DNA from: Tetrastigma voinierianum
Taxonomy: Eukaryota; Streptophyta; Magnoliopsida; Vitales; Vitaceae
Reading direction: 5' to 3'
DNA: 64,000 nt
Assembly (NCBI GenBank): GCA_016808115.1
Contig: JAEQBH010000658.1
Coordinates: forward strand, 1-64,000
The notes under the pieces were generated by a model. That model was not told the origin of the DNA. It saw only the letters and a list, made by a program, of their open reading frames with translations, and did not search any database. Shown here piece by piece: positions 22,487-33,779 of the stretch. A program made the translations under genes and the position numbers. Position 1 is the stretch's first letter, and every line of letters begins with the position of its first letter.

Positions 22487-24448
22487 TGTAAGACCAGAGA
22501 AAATTCTAATTTTCGAAAAAATGGCAAAATCGTAATTTAGATTAATCCCGAAATTTTCTAGATCTCGGATAATGAAAATGGATTTCTTAGTTAGGTCGTC
22601 TCATAGAATCTATCTAACCTGCATTCGAATTTATTTAATTCCGGATATTACTTAATTTGCATTTTTTGAGACATCAGGTATCGGGTGTCAAAAGCAGTAA
22701 TGATGTGACAAGAGTACCTATAAATGTACTCATGTGACACATGTTGCATGATTAAAGAGATGATGGAAGCGGACGTGGGGGTGTGCCAAGTGTCAAAATA
22801 GTGGAAAGAATGGACATAAATGTATTTTGGAATTTTAAATGAGGAAAAGAAACGAAATAACGTGTATCTTTCTTACCTTCAAACAAGTAGCGTGAAGGAT
22901 GGGGAGGAGATGCGGAGTGGGTTAGGTTTTTGTGATTTTTAGTGAGAGAGTGTGCAACTTCTCTCTAAGATCGATGATCAGTTGTGGATTCCTTCGGGAG
23001 GCAAGAGGAGAGAGAGTCGTTCTACGTGGCGAGACGACGTGTGAGTCGCAGGTTTTAAAGGTTTCGACAAACTCCCGAGTGAGGTAGAGGAGTTTCATCC
23101 TACTTGTTTTACTCTTGATTTAAGTGCTTTGTGATGTTTGATTTGATTTGAGGCCTTGAGCGACCGTTTGATCGATCCCGAATCTTGGAACGAAGTGTGG
23201 AAAAATTGTAAACCAATTGTCGCGCGTCCGTGATAGTGTAGGGACTGAATTGGGTGTTGTGTCATGATTTATGAAATAAATCATGTTGTGATGATACATA
23301 AAGGCCGGGGTGACATTAGATTTCGGGTTCACAACATGGAGACCGATGTTGGTGGTGGTAGTGAGAGCCGATGGCAGGGTTTCAGCATTCCATGGAATAT
23401 TCCACTGAAATATTTTGTAGAGAAAATGTGTTTAATTGAGTAATTCCATTCAATTGCTCTTGTTTGATAATTAGCCCATGTGACTGATTTTAGTGTAATG
23501 TATTGAGAATTTGTATAACATGTTGTGATTTAATTATGTAAATACTGCATGATGATATATTTGCATGTGTTATATAAATTGTGTTGAAATGGCATATGCA
23601 TTTCATATGCAAGGTAACCTAGAAATTAGGTGTATGCATGACATGAATTTTAAGCGAAATGGTTCTGAGAAAGATTTCACGGGATGATTTGGAGAATGGT
23701 GTTGGGAGATGGTCCTACTGATTACACGTCGAAAAGAGCCCGTGTATTGTTTTGGAAGGTTCTCGACGCGTTGCGCCTCGGAGAATAGTCCCGTAATTTT
23801 CACGGAGCTTCGGTGTGTATTTTTGAAAACAACAAGTTTTGTTTTGAAAATGATGTTTTCTCATAATGGCTTAGGCAAGTGTGAGGGAGTCGGTGAGGAC
23901 TCGGGACATGGGTTGGTCATGTAGACATTCAAGTAAGATCACGTAATTACTTGAGTGTGTTTACATAGGATCATTGTATATGCACTTAGGTGGGGAGTAA
24001 CCCATTTAGGGTGATTCCACTACTAGGCATTAACTCACCCTGTCGGAATATATTGTTTCGAGGGTACGGGGGCGTGCGAGGGAGACGGCTCATCTTAGAG
24101 GCCGATTTTGAAGAAAGCCGGTTTGTGGCTTTGATGGTTTTATGATGTATGACATGTATTAGAATTCTAGAATTTTAATATATGTTTGAGACAAGAGTGA
24201 ATTATTAACTCTTGAGCTATGGTATATAGTTGATGTATATTGATGAGTATTGTTGTATGGGCCTAAGTGGCTGTTTTAATCATGTATATGTCTTATGATG
24301 TTGTTTAGGACAGGTTATGTACTTTGGGTAGAGCTCCCCGTACAAAGAAGACTCTGCCCGATTTTGTGAATGCAGTCGAGATGCTTGGAGCATTCACTTG
24401 AGTATTCCGTAGGTTGTCGGGTTGTCGAGCAGAGTTTTAAGGGCGTCA
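22487..24448 (+). repeat. 3' LTR of the Tekay-like element
   Basis: From TGTAAGACCAGAGAAAATTC to GGGCGTCA, about 1.96 kb and nearly the same length as the 5' LTR. It shows many small length differences from its partner, mostly losses of one to four bases. The last CA of the expected CGTCACA end is missing or altered. Confidence 0.9.
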
Positions 24449-24530
24449 TTACCTTTCGTAGCCTAATTTCTAGGATTCTGGTGCATATGAAATCACGTTA
24501 TACCATTATGATAATTAATATTGTCCTTAT

Positions 24531-24532
<2 letters not shown>

Positions 24533-24621
<89 letters not shown>
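24533..24621. repeat. (AT)n microsatellite
   Basis: Uninterrupted AT run of about 89 bases within the split LTR. Confidence 0.98.
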
Positions 24622-24623
<2 letters not shown>

Positions 24624-24799
24624 CGTGCGACATCAACATACAATCGATAATTATAATTGATACATATAATTCTCCTCCATTCCTGACGTACTAACATCAT
24701 CATCTGACATACGTGTATGTCATATTCACCTTTACATGTTATTCACACATGCACAACACCTGAACTAACGCATTTTAACACCAGATTGGCGATGTCCTC

Positions 24800-26190
24800 A
24801 CAAAGCATGGCTGCAATCTTGACTCAATGGGATTTCCATAGAGTCGAGAACACTAGTAGGTTCGAGCGAAGCGGTTTATGATGTACAGAAGTTGCAGGAG
24901 TCCACACATGACTAAACGATCCTACCCAAGCGCTACCTTACCTACGAACACCTTTCCAGACAGATCCAGCACCCATACCACTCCATATGAATTCGCTGAA
25001 ATCTTGACTCAATGAGGCTTTCATAGGAATTAGAACACCCTGAATCAGGAGTTCGAGACCGAAAGTTATGATATGAGTTGGAGGTCTGTGTTAGAGCAGC
25101 CTTACAGGCTGGCCTACCTTACTGCCGAACGCCCCGCGCTACGGCTGACCAGCACCCACTGCCCTCCAAAGGCATCTGTCTGGAAACTTGACTCAATGGG
25201 ATTTCCATAGAGTCCAAGAACACTCGAATCGGAATTCGGACGAAGAAGTTATGACCTTCCGAAGTTGGAGGTCACACATGACTAAGCGACCTTGCACCGG
25301 CTAGCCTACCTTAATACCGAACGCCCCTTTCGGTCAGTTCCAGCACCCACTGCCCTTGAGCATCCGGATGGAAACTTGACTCAATGGGCTTTCCATAGAG
25401 TCGAGAACACCGAATCGGAGTTCGGACCAGAAGAAGTTGCGGCCTTAGAAGTTGGAGTCACACATGACTAAGCGGCACCGCAGACAGCCTACATACTTGC
25501 CGAACGCCCCTTTCTAGACAGCTCCAGAACCCACTGCCCTCCAAAGGCATTCGGCTGGAAACTTGACTCAATGGTCTTTCCATAGAGTCCAAGAACACGA
25601 ATCGGGTCGGTGAAAGTTATGACTATACACAGGTTGGAGGTCACACATGACTAGCGACCATGCAGACCATTATACCTTACTTGCCCGAATGCCTTTCTGG
25701 CCAGCTCCAGCACCCAGCGCCCTCGAAGACATTTGGATTGGAAACGACTCAATGGGCTTCCATAGAGTCCGAAGACCCCAGTCGGAGTTCGGGCGAAGTT
25801 ATGCCTTAGAAGTTGGAGGTCACACATGACGAGGCAGCCTTACCCGGCTAGCCTACCTTACCTGCCCGAATGCCCCTTTCCGTAGCCGGCACTCTTGCTC
25901 TCAAAGGCATGTGGAAGATTGACTCGATGGTCTTTGTATAGAGTCGAGAACACGAATGGAGTTCGGGCTGAAAAGTTATGACAACCAGAAGTTAGAGTCA
26001 CACATGACTAAGCGACCTTAGGCTAACCTACCTTACCTACGAACTGCCTTTCGGTAGGCTCGCGCCACTACCCTCCGGGGGCATCAGTTTGGAAACTTGA
26101 CTCGATGGGCTTTATGGGGAGTCACAGAACACGAGAATCAAAGTTCGGACCCAGTTATGACCTTTACCGAAGTTGGAGTCATGCATGATC
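24800..26190 (-). repeat. LTR-internal tandem array, about 183-bp unit, 8 copies
   Basis: CTTGACTCAATGGG (with variants) recurs at about 24818, 25005, 25188, 25377, 25562, 25744, 25919 and 26097, spaced 175-189 bases. Each unit also has a TTCCATAGAGTC block, a GTTATGACCTT block, GAAGTTGGAGGTCACACATG and a GCCTACCTTAC-type block. It is the reverse complement of the unit at 7250-8150. Confidence 0.95.
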
Positions 26191-26199
26191 CTGGCCCGG

Positions 26200-26295
26200 A
26201 CCGAACCATCAGGTGAACCCATCGGGGGAACCCATCGAGAATGGTGAACCCATCAGAGGAACCATCGGGGCTGGCTAACCCGGTAGGACTGACCC
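26200..26295. repeat. short GAACCCATCG direct repeats
   Basis: GAACCCATCG recurs at 20-35-base steps (26214-26275) with GGGG spacers, directly after the 183-bp array. It looks like a small local duplication. Confidence 0.7.
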
Positions 26296-27318
26296 TTCGA
26301 CTAATTGTTTAGGTAAGCGGACCATAACTTGGGCTACATGGGTCTGATTTTAGAAATTAGCTGACATCGAGTTCGATGTTGCTGAATTACACAGAAGGAC
26401 ACTACCAAATCGCTTCATTTCCTACCGAAAACCAGTTTGAAAGTCTGGTTAATGTGTACTACCACAATATGGCGACTTTCCATGGTTGAAACACAACCAA
26501 ACATTCCCCTTAGAGGCGAACAACCACACCTTCATTCATTTTAACTGCAACACATAAAATGGCACCTGAAGACAATTACTTAGTCCCTAATCGGTCCCAA
26601 TTTGTCGCAATGCTTGATCCTGAAATCTACGAGCACAACATCCCCGAAGTCTTGGAGCAGTTCACCTGACCCTCCACGGTCTCTACAGAAGCCATTTAGA
26701 CGACCCTTAAATAAAGGATTAAACCAAGTAGGAGAAGCCCACACCTCTTGGGTTTTGTCAAAACTCCCCAGCTCAGGTCTCTATATCTTGAAGCCGCATG
26801 CGTGAGATGAACTTCCTCTTGCTCCGGCAGGAAACCGTCGTCGGATTGTCGGAAATTTGGGAGAAGGTGGAGTCTCTATCTCTCATAAACTCTCCTTTTC
26901 TTCCTCTTGCTTTTCTGCTATTTCTTTTCTCCCGTCCTTTGTTTGGTCGAGATGGGCGAGCTTGTCCTCTCGCTTGCAGCGTGTAGATTTTAAATGCAGT
27001 GGATTTCCCTCCAATGACATGATGCCACATGTCACCTATGGCCCATACTTGAGCTCATTGTTTGACTTACTCACAGCTTGACACGTGTCTCATCTTGAGC
27101 CACTCTAATGCGCCAAGTGTCCCGCACTACTCTCGGTGGTTTGAAAAAAGTGAAATTCCGACTATCTCGGAATTCGATGAAATTCGACGTGATAGCTAGA
27201 TTTCGTGAGACGATTCCAACGGTAAAGCCTGTTTCGTCATTCGAGATCAAAAATTTATTTTGGATTTTGACCGAAGTACCATTTTACTTATACAAAATTT
27301 GGATTTTAAGGGGTTTCA

Positions 27319-28336
27319 TGATAGAAAGCTCAGGACATTTCATTGACAATATAAGTCATTATAATGTCAATGCTCAATTAAATATCAACCAAACAGAAGC
27401 GACAAACATTATAAGTTCATTAATTGCCAAATATAATCACACATAAGGACAATATTAAGGTCCTATTATTTTACTTAACATTAAATAGAAGGAAAATACA
27501 AATTCTTACTCTCATTCCATTAATGTTTGTAGGTTTTTTTTTTCTATACTTATGACAAATTAATGTAAAATCATCAAAAAAAAATTTTTTAAACTTATAT
27601 AAACTTATTATATCAAACTTCTAAGCAAACTACATTGAATGTTGATGTAGTACTTTTGCTCTTCTAAAATCTTATCATTATGAGATTTATATATATATAT
27701 ATATATATATAGATATAGATATTAGAATAAAAAAATAAGTTTAGAAATCTTAAGGTCAATAATCACATTATTGATTATATAATCAAGTCTGAAAGAAATG
27801 GAGTTCAAACCATTACTAACCTTGATGGAGAATGAAAAGACAGTTTAGCAAATAACTATTCCAACAAGTCTACAAAGACAACTACAACAAATGAAGGGAT
27901 ATTAGATTTACAAGATCAAGAAACTAGCAATTATAATATTAATATTTGAGATAAAGAATAAATCCAAAAATAACGATTCATGAGGCAGAAATTAAAAAAC
28001 TTTGAGCAGCTCATAACAAAAAAAAGTATTACATAAGTATTGAAATTTTGTAATAGAAAGAGAATGATAAAAGGATTCTTATGTTGTAGTCTTTAGTAGT
28101 TATATTTTACACCAACAATTTAATTTTATTCCATCATTTTCTTTAGTGTCAATAAACTAAAAAAATGACAAGCTACTTATATTTATATCATCCACAACTC
28201 ATCTTAAATTTTTGAAGGTTTCTTATCCTCCCATGTTTTTAAAAAAAGACTATCATCTCACAATTCATAATGAAAAAGACTATCATCCCACTTTTCATAA
28301 TGAAGTGAAGGTCGACTTTTCTTTTTCATATTTTTA
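27319..28336. other. AT-rich spacer, nothing recognised
   Basis: AT-rich DNA with a short (AT)n run (27689-27720). No coding frame, RNA gene or transposon end can be supported. It separates two minus-oriented Tekay-like copies. Confidence 0.55.
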
Positions 28337-31227
28337 TGTGACGCCCCTATCCCGGGGGTCCCGTTGACCACGGAAGTCGACCTGCGGAAACTCGTGAATG
28401 TCGGGTATCCCGATATCACACTCATTGTCTCGTATGTGGAGACCCATTCTTTGCATAATTTTCTTCTGAATAACTTGATTGTAATAATATTTTACAAAGT
28501 TTGATGTCTGACTCTTTTAAAGCTGTAATATTAAATTATATCAAAGCTAGATTGTTCCTATTATATTTTACAAAAATAGTTCTCAAGGCCCTGACCAGGC
28601 CTCTTCGTACTCACGGTCTCGGGCGCACCGTTTTCTCGTGTATACTGAAAGGGGGTCCTGACAGGTGACAAAGCCAATTAGTGATAATCTCCTACGCGGG
28701 TTACTCCCCACCTAAATTGCACATGCAATGGTACTTTTCCACACATTTAAGTAAAACATGCAAGTTCCTACTCCAATGTCTATATGTCATGGATGAAAGT
28801 GACCCACCCCATTCCAGTAATACCGAGCACTCAACGACTCCCCTCATGCATGCCTAAGCCAAATGTGAGCAAAACATCGTTTTCAAAATAAAAGCTTTTT
28901 GTTTTCGAAAACTCACTACCGAATTTCGGTAAATACATTGGACTACCCTTCGAGGTGAATTGCTAGATATTTCTCCGAAACAGTCATGGTCCTCATCCGA
29001 AGTGATCTGTTGGACAACTCTCCAAGGCGTTCTTCGGAAATTCTTCCCTTGAAATTCCTTTCACAATCCTTTTCCATTTTTAACTCATTATTAAATACTT
29101 GTTTTCTTTTTATTACTACAGGATTTACCCAGTCATATGAAATGCAATATATATTTCACCATAATTCATATTAATATATTATACACGCATATATATTACT
29201 TGAAGTTTATCTGCTGTCGACATATTTATTAATTAACACATATGATATCGCTAAATTAGGCTCAACGTGTTAAATTTAATGCGCAAACAACAGTCCATCT
29301 TGGAGCGCCTAACGCATCACCAGCAACACACAATTTCCATGTTACTCAAACAGAAGCGATGCACAAAACAAGGTCACCATCTTGACCCATCCAATAGGGT
29401 ACCTCCGGCCTTCACAAACATAGACCGCATTTTGGTTCCAATCATCCATACAACCTCGATAACAAAGAGAAGAGCCTAAACTTTTAGTTCCTAGTTCAAG
29501 TGACCACCACAGTCTTAGACTATGAGCTAGTCATGAAATCGCTATCAACAAATCCCAGTTTTTTGGAACTAAGCCATATGGCCTCTCATGCTCCATGACA
29601 ACCTACCATACCCAATCTGTTAACTCCTGACATGCCCTTAAAATGATCATGTTATATCCGACTTCACATTGTTTCTTCCTTAAGCTGAACACTTGGTACA
29701 AACACGAAATTCAAAAGTTTATGATCTTAACAATACAAGAGAATATGGTTGGAATCTTGACTCAATGGTATTTCCATAAGTCGAGAACGCATAAGCGGAG
29801 TTCGGACCCGAAGGAGTTATGACCTCACAGAAGTTGGAGGTCACACGTGAAGTAAGATATGGCCATTTGACCGACCCAGGCCGGCTGTCCTTACTGGGCA
29901 GCCTCGGCGACACTACTATCCTCCAAGGCATAAAAATGGAATATTGACTCAATGGTATTTCCATAGAGTCTAAGAACACCCGAAACGGAGTTCGGACGAA
30001 GAAGTTATGACCTTCCGAAGTTGGAGGTCATATGTAGTCAAATCTTTGAGATTGGCCGAGCTGGCTTGGCTGGCGGATTGGTCTAACACCAAGGTGACAC
30101 ACTGCCCCATGCTTTCGACAGGACATATGAATGGATTCTTGACTCAATGGGATTTCCATAGAGTCTAAGAACACCGAAAGCGGAATCAGGCGAAGGGAGT
30201 TACATGACCCAGCCAGAGAGGTGGTCATGCGTAGTCAAACCCGGGCGACTTCTTCAGAAACATTTGTTTGAGCTTACCTGGATGAGCTCGATCTAACACC
30301 TTGGTTTGATACCTAATATCCTCCTCAGGCATATGAAAGGATTCTTGACTCAATGGGCTTTCCATAGAGTCCAAGAACACCCAAAACGGAATTCGGACGA
30401 AGGAGTTATGACCTTTCGAAGTTGGAGGTCATGCGTGATCACGCTCAGACAGTTGACTTTGACACAGCCGAGCCGGTCGACACCTTAATTACGACACCTA
30501 CTATCCTCCTCAGGCATATGAATGGCTTATTGACTCAATGGGCTTTCCATAGAGTCCAAGAACATCCGAAACAGAGTTCAAACCCCAACCCACCACACAA
30601 CCCTTAGGGTAGAAAGTAACCAAAGTAGGAGAAGACCTACCTCTCAGAGTTTGTCGAAACTCCCCAACTCCGGTCTCTATGCGAAACCCTTGCCGTGACG
30701 ATGAACTCTTCCTCTTGCTCGGCGAAGAGCCACAGTCGATCGCGGAAATTTAGAGAGAAGGTGGAATCTCTCAAAACTCTCTCTTTTCAAATCTAGTTTG
30801 CCTTTTCCTCTCCCTCTCAGCTAGGTTGGGGAGAAGATAGAAATCAAGTGAATGTCCTTTCACTTGCCACTTGTCAATTCTAAGTGGTTCATTGGATTAC
30901 CCTTATCTTATCCATCTACCTTGGATTTCCTCAATCATGTGTTGCCACATGTCCATGGAGTCCACATGAGCTCGAAGTTGACGATTCATCACGACCGTGG
31001 CACTATGGGTCACTCGAAATGCGCGAGTGTTCTCATTCGCTCGTTGCCTCGAAGAACATGCAAATTCGATTTGTCTCGAATTCGTGAAGTCGACATGGTA
31101 GCTAGATTTGAGGAATGATTCCAACGGTGAGAGTTCGTTTTGTCATCACGAGATCTAAGAAAAATTCGGTTTTGACCGAAATTCTTATTTTATATTTTGA
31201 GAGAAGTGGAATTTCTGGTCTTACATT
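28337..31227 (-). repeat. 3' LTR of the minus-strand element
   Basis: Plus-strand text runs from TGTGACGCCCCTATCCCGGG to TTTCTGGTCTTACA. The opening, including GGGTATCCCGATATC near 28405, matches the LTR at 53011 better than the copies at 11.5 and 34.5 kb. It contains the five-unit tandem array at 29.7-30.6 kb. Confidence 0.85.
29740..30590 (-). repeat. LTR-internal tandem array, about 190-bp unit, 5 copies
   Basis: TTGACTCAATGG recurs at about 29758, 29945, 30137, 30345 and 30529, spaced 184-208 bases, with the same accompanying blocks as the 24.8-26.2 kb array. Confidence 0.94.
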
Positions 31228-31240
31228 CTCCCTTCTTAAA
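31228..31240 (-). other. polypurine tract of the minus-strand element
   Basis: TTCTCCCTTCTTA on the plus strand, purine-rich on the minus strand, directly adjoins the LTR end. It corresponds to the PPT at 22474-22486, and flanking text also parallels that element. Confidence 0.85.
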
Positions 31241-31369
31241 AGAATTTAGATCCGAAATTCCATGCTCATCCAACCACGTGCATGTCACGTAGCCTCACCC
31301 AACTCTAAGGCAGGTGTCGAGGCATGACAACCGGCTAAGATTCCCGATTCTTAACTGTATCATTAACTC

Positions 31370-31580
31370 ATCCATGTCAAGAATGACATCAACACCCAAT
31401 ATGTCTACCAATTTAAGGTCTACTATGAGCGTAATCACCGAGATCCTCGATCACCCGAGACATCTGACCAACTCTCACCCTACATCTTAGGGAAGAATTG
31501 CCCATCATCTCTCTAAAGGCCTCAAACTCTAAGCCCAAATCTATCACGCGAGATTCATTCAAGATATAATCTAAACGCCA
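31370..31580 (-). pseudogene. aspartic protease remnant
   Basis: Reverse complement reads VIDLGLEFEAF near 31550, RVRVGQMSRVIEDLG near 31460 and DVILDMDEL near 31385. These parallel the VSSPLG.RVRVGQICRGCE and FDVILGMDWL landmarks of the protease of this lineage. Coding text stops shortly after and passes directly into the sequence leading to the PPT, which locates the internal deletion. Confidence 0.75.
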
Positions 31581-31599
31581 CTCTAGTTACCGCGCAAGA

Positions 31600-32750
31600 G
31601 TAGAAACGGCACTCGCATATCCGCCAGCCTCAGATAGCTCAAACACAGCACTCGAGACCTCCGCTCCTAAGACAATCTCGCCTCATATGCCTAGGCTGGC
31701 GACAATGGTAACACGTCATCTGCCTAGTCTGACCCGAATTCTCGGCCTGCAAATCCTGTCCTGTGACCCCACCTACGCCTAGCTTCCAGCCTATGTGACC
31801 TGGCCTATAAAGACTAGGTGCTTTCAGCGCACCTGGACTCGACATCGGGTCCTCTTACCCATACTAGGTACGGAGAAACAAACCTGTAGCCGCCTCCTTT
31901 CCTCACCGACTGAGATTGCACACTCCCCAAAACCCTGGGATCCCTGTCTCCGGGGGCAATCCCTCCTCATGTGTCTAAGCTACTGGCAATGGTGAAGACA
32001 CCATCCGCCTGTACCGACCGGGTACTCGATCCATCCTCGAATCTGATGGGTCATGGCCTGAACCCTCATGAACTAGTCCCTGGCTCTCTCTTCCCGAACT
32101 GTAAGAAGACCGACCTCCTTCCTCTTGCTACTAACACTCACGTCCCGAAAGCTTCCGAGCATCCGACCCCATCTATGGTCAGCATGTCCTAACCATGGAG
32201 TCCATGTCCCGTAGGCGAAGTCCTACACCCCGCTCGACGGACAACTTTAGGCCATTCTCAAATCTCCTAACTTTGGCCATGTCCGTGGCCACATAGTCAT
32301 CAGCAAAACGGGCTAGCTCCATGAATCTAGCCACGTACTCCATCACAGTCATCGTCCCCTGCTTCATCTCTAAGAACTCCTCAGCCTTCGCATGTCTTGC
32401 AGTATCCGAAAAATACTTACCCATGAACAGCTCCTGGAATTATGCCCATGTCATTGCCTCTAGGTCTCTAGAGGTCTTTGCCCAGTTCCACCATACTTAG
32501 GCCTCACCCTCTAGCTGAACGCAGCCTAGTCTAACCCGGGTCGCATCGCAGGTAATCTCCATAGCCTCTAACACCTTTCCTCGACCGCATGAACCAATGG
32601 TCTGCCACCATCTGACTCCCGTCCCCCGTGAATGCTCTGAGGATGATGCGCCCAAACCTCTAGAGGTTACTGACCTCCGAAGACTACCGCTGTACCACAA
32701 GATGTGCACAGCGCTACAGCCGCAATACCTATAGCCTTCGAAGAAAAAGC
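31600..32750 (-). pseudogene. gag remnant with two zinc knuckles
   Basis: On the minus strand, 32424-32179 reads GKYFSDTARHAKAEEFLEMK and TVMEYVARFMELARFADDYV, the gag core. An intact CCHC knuckle, CYHCRQPRHMRRDC, lies at 31672-31713 with Cys-x2-Cys-x4-His-x4-Cys spacing. A second, worn copy (HMRRDCPRRQG) lies at about 31930-31985. The region upstream (32497-32709) carries a further gag-like frame. Frameshifts separate these parts, so no full Gag can be made as read. With RT and integrase absent, Gag is the main protein relic here. Confidence 0.85.
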
Positions 32751-33249
32751 CTACCGGCCAACATCAAGAATGACAAGTTGTACTAATGCGATTCTAAGGC
32801 ATAAATACGCCTCGAGACACTATTCATATATTAAAAATAATTCATACAATGTCCTTTGCATTTATAGGTAATGCAAGACATTTATTCCATATATTAATTC
32901 ATATTTAACAACAAAACAACAAAAAATTTTATTTTAGAAAATTTCATTTTTAAAAGATTTTATTTCATTTGATTTATTTATTTATTTATTTTTATTTTTA
33001 TTTTTATTTTATTTATTTTTTTGAAAAATCTTAGAATAAAGGTTCATGAACAAAGTGGTTCAAACAGTTGATCGAAATAGACCGAGTCCAAAATCGAAAG
33101 TCAAGTGCACATGGTGGCACACCCAAGGCCCAAGTCATACAAGACTGCTGGGCCAGAGTCAGGCTCAAAGACTGGCCAGGAAACACATACTTTGTGGCCG
33201 GCCGTGTCGTGGCCATGTCGAGCGCACAAGCTGCGCGTATCGCAGGCCT

Positions 33250-33600
33250 CATCCTGGTGACGATACAAAATCAGACGCAACCCGTGCCCTCGCCTACCAT
33301 ATCGCAGCCTCGGGCCGTGGTCAGACATGGCACGCCAATGCACCACACCTTCGCTCACGGCACCACTGTATCGTGACACGCCCAACAACCGTTCGCTGTC
33401 ACGATACGCAGACCGTATCGCGACACAACCCTCGCCGCCTCTCCCGTCACGATACAAACACTGCATCGCGACACAATCTCCTCCCGCCACTGCCGCTCTC
33501 ACCTGGCGATACAAAGTTTGTATCGTGACACCTGCCCCTGTGCCAGCCGCCTTTCAGAAACGGTCACAAAATACAATACATTGTATCGTGACTCAAATGG
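33250..33600. repeat. series of CGATACA...TGTATCG inverted repeats in the leader
   Basis: Successive inverted pairs include GTCACGATACGCAG..CGTATCGCGACAC near 33400, GTCACGATACAAACACTGCATCGCGACAC near 33446, GGCGATACAAAGTTTGTATCGTGACAC near 33512 and ATACAATACATTGTATCGTGAC near 33570. The third contains CGATACAAAGTTTGTATCG, a palindrome broken only at its centre. Each would form a short hairpin in RNA. Confidence 0.85.
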
Positions 33601-33706
33601 GCAGTAGCCCATTTCCAATTTCTGCTCCTTTTTTTTTTTCATTTATTTATTTATTTATTTATTTATTTTTTCATTTCTGCTACTAGAAAATAAAACTACT
33701 CATTAT

Positions 33707-33710
<4 letters not shown>

Positions 33711-33776
<66 letters not shown>
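33711..33776. repeat. (AT)n microsatellite
   Basis: Uninterrupted AT run of 66 bases inside the leader. Confidence 0.98.

Positions 33777-33779
<3 letters not shown>

Larger units (their letters stand above)
14609..24448 (+). mobile_element. Tekay/Del-like Ty3/gypsy retrotransposon, complete layout, decayed
   Basis: A full element in the order LTR, PBS, leader, gag, protease, RT, RNase H, integrase, chromodomain-region tail, PPT, LTR. Both LTRs start TGTAAGACC (14609 and 22487) and share long text. The gene order with integrase last marks Ty3/gypsy, and the C-terminal tail with long LTRs points to the chromovirus Tekay/Del group. Every domain is interrupted by stops and frameshifts, so it cannot make its own proteins. 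It sits inside an older minus-oriented LTR (13867-14608 plus 24449-27318). I could not confirm an exact 5-bp target duplication; the right LTR end is slightly eroded. Confidence 0.92.
24449..27318 (-). repeat. minus-oriented LTR, right part of the split copy
   Basis: Continues the LTR interrupted at 14608. It holds an (AT)n run, an eight-unit tandem array, the usual distal block (CAAGTAGGAGAAGCCCACAC near 26730, GGAATTCGATGAAATTCGAC near 27170) and ends with GGGGTTTCA near 27318. GATAG after it resembles AATAG before 13867, four of five bases, which might be a worn target duplication. Confidence 0.75.

Noticed and set aside
24370..24660. 96-codon open frame ending in poly Tyr-Ile
   Set aside because: Arises from the 3' LTR end plus an 89-base (AT)n run.
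30306..30607. Repeated peptide LTQWAFHRVQEHPK seen in several short frames
   Set aside because: It is the translation of the LTR-internal 185-bp repeat, which also occurs in reverse orientation and with frame changes, so it is not a conserved coding repeat.
33046..33528. 160-codon open frame and its opposite-strand 137-codon partner
   Set aside because: They cover the non-coding leader with its hairpin series. Translations (Thr/Arg/His-rich) have no family resemblance.
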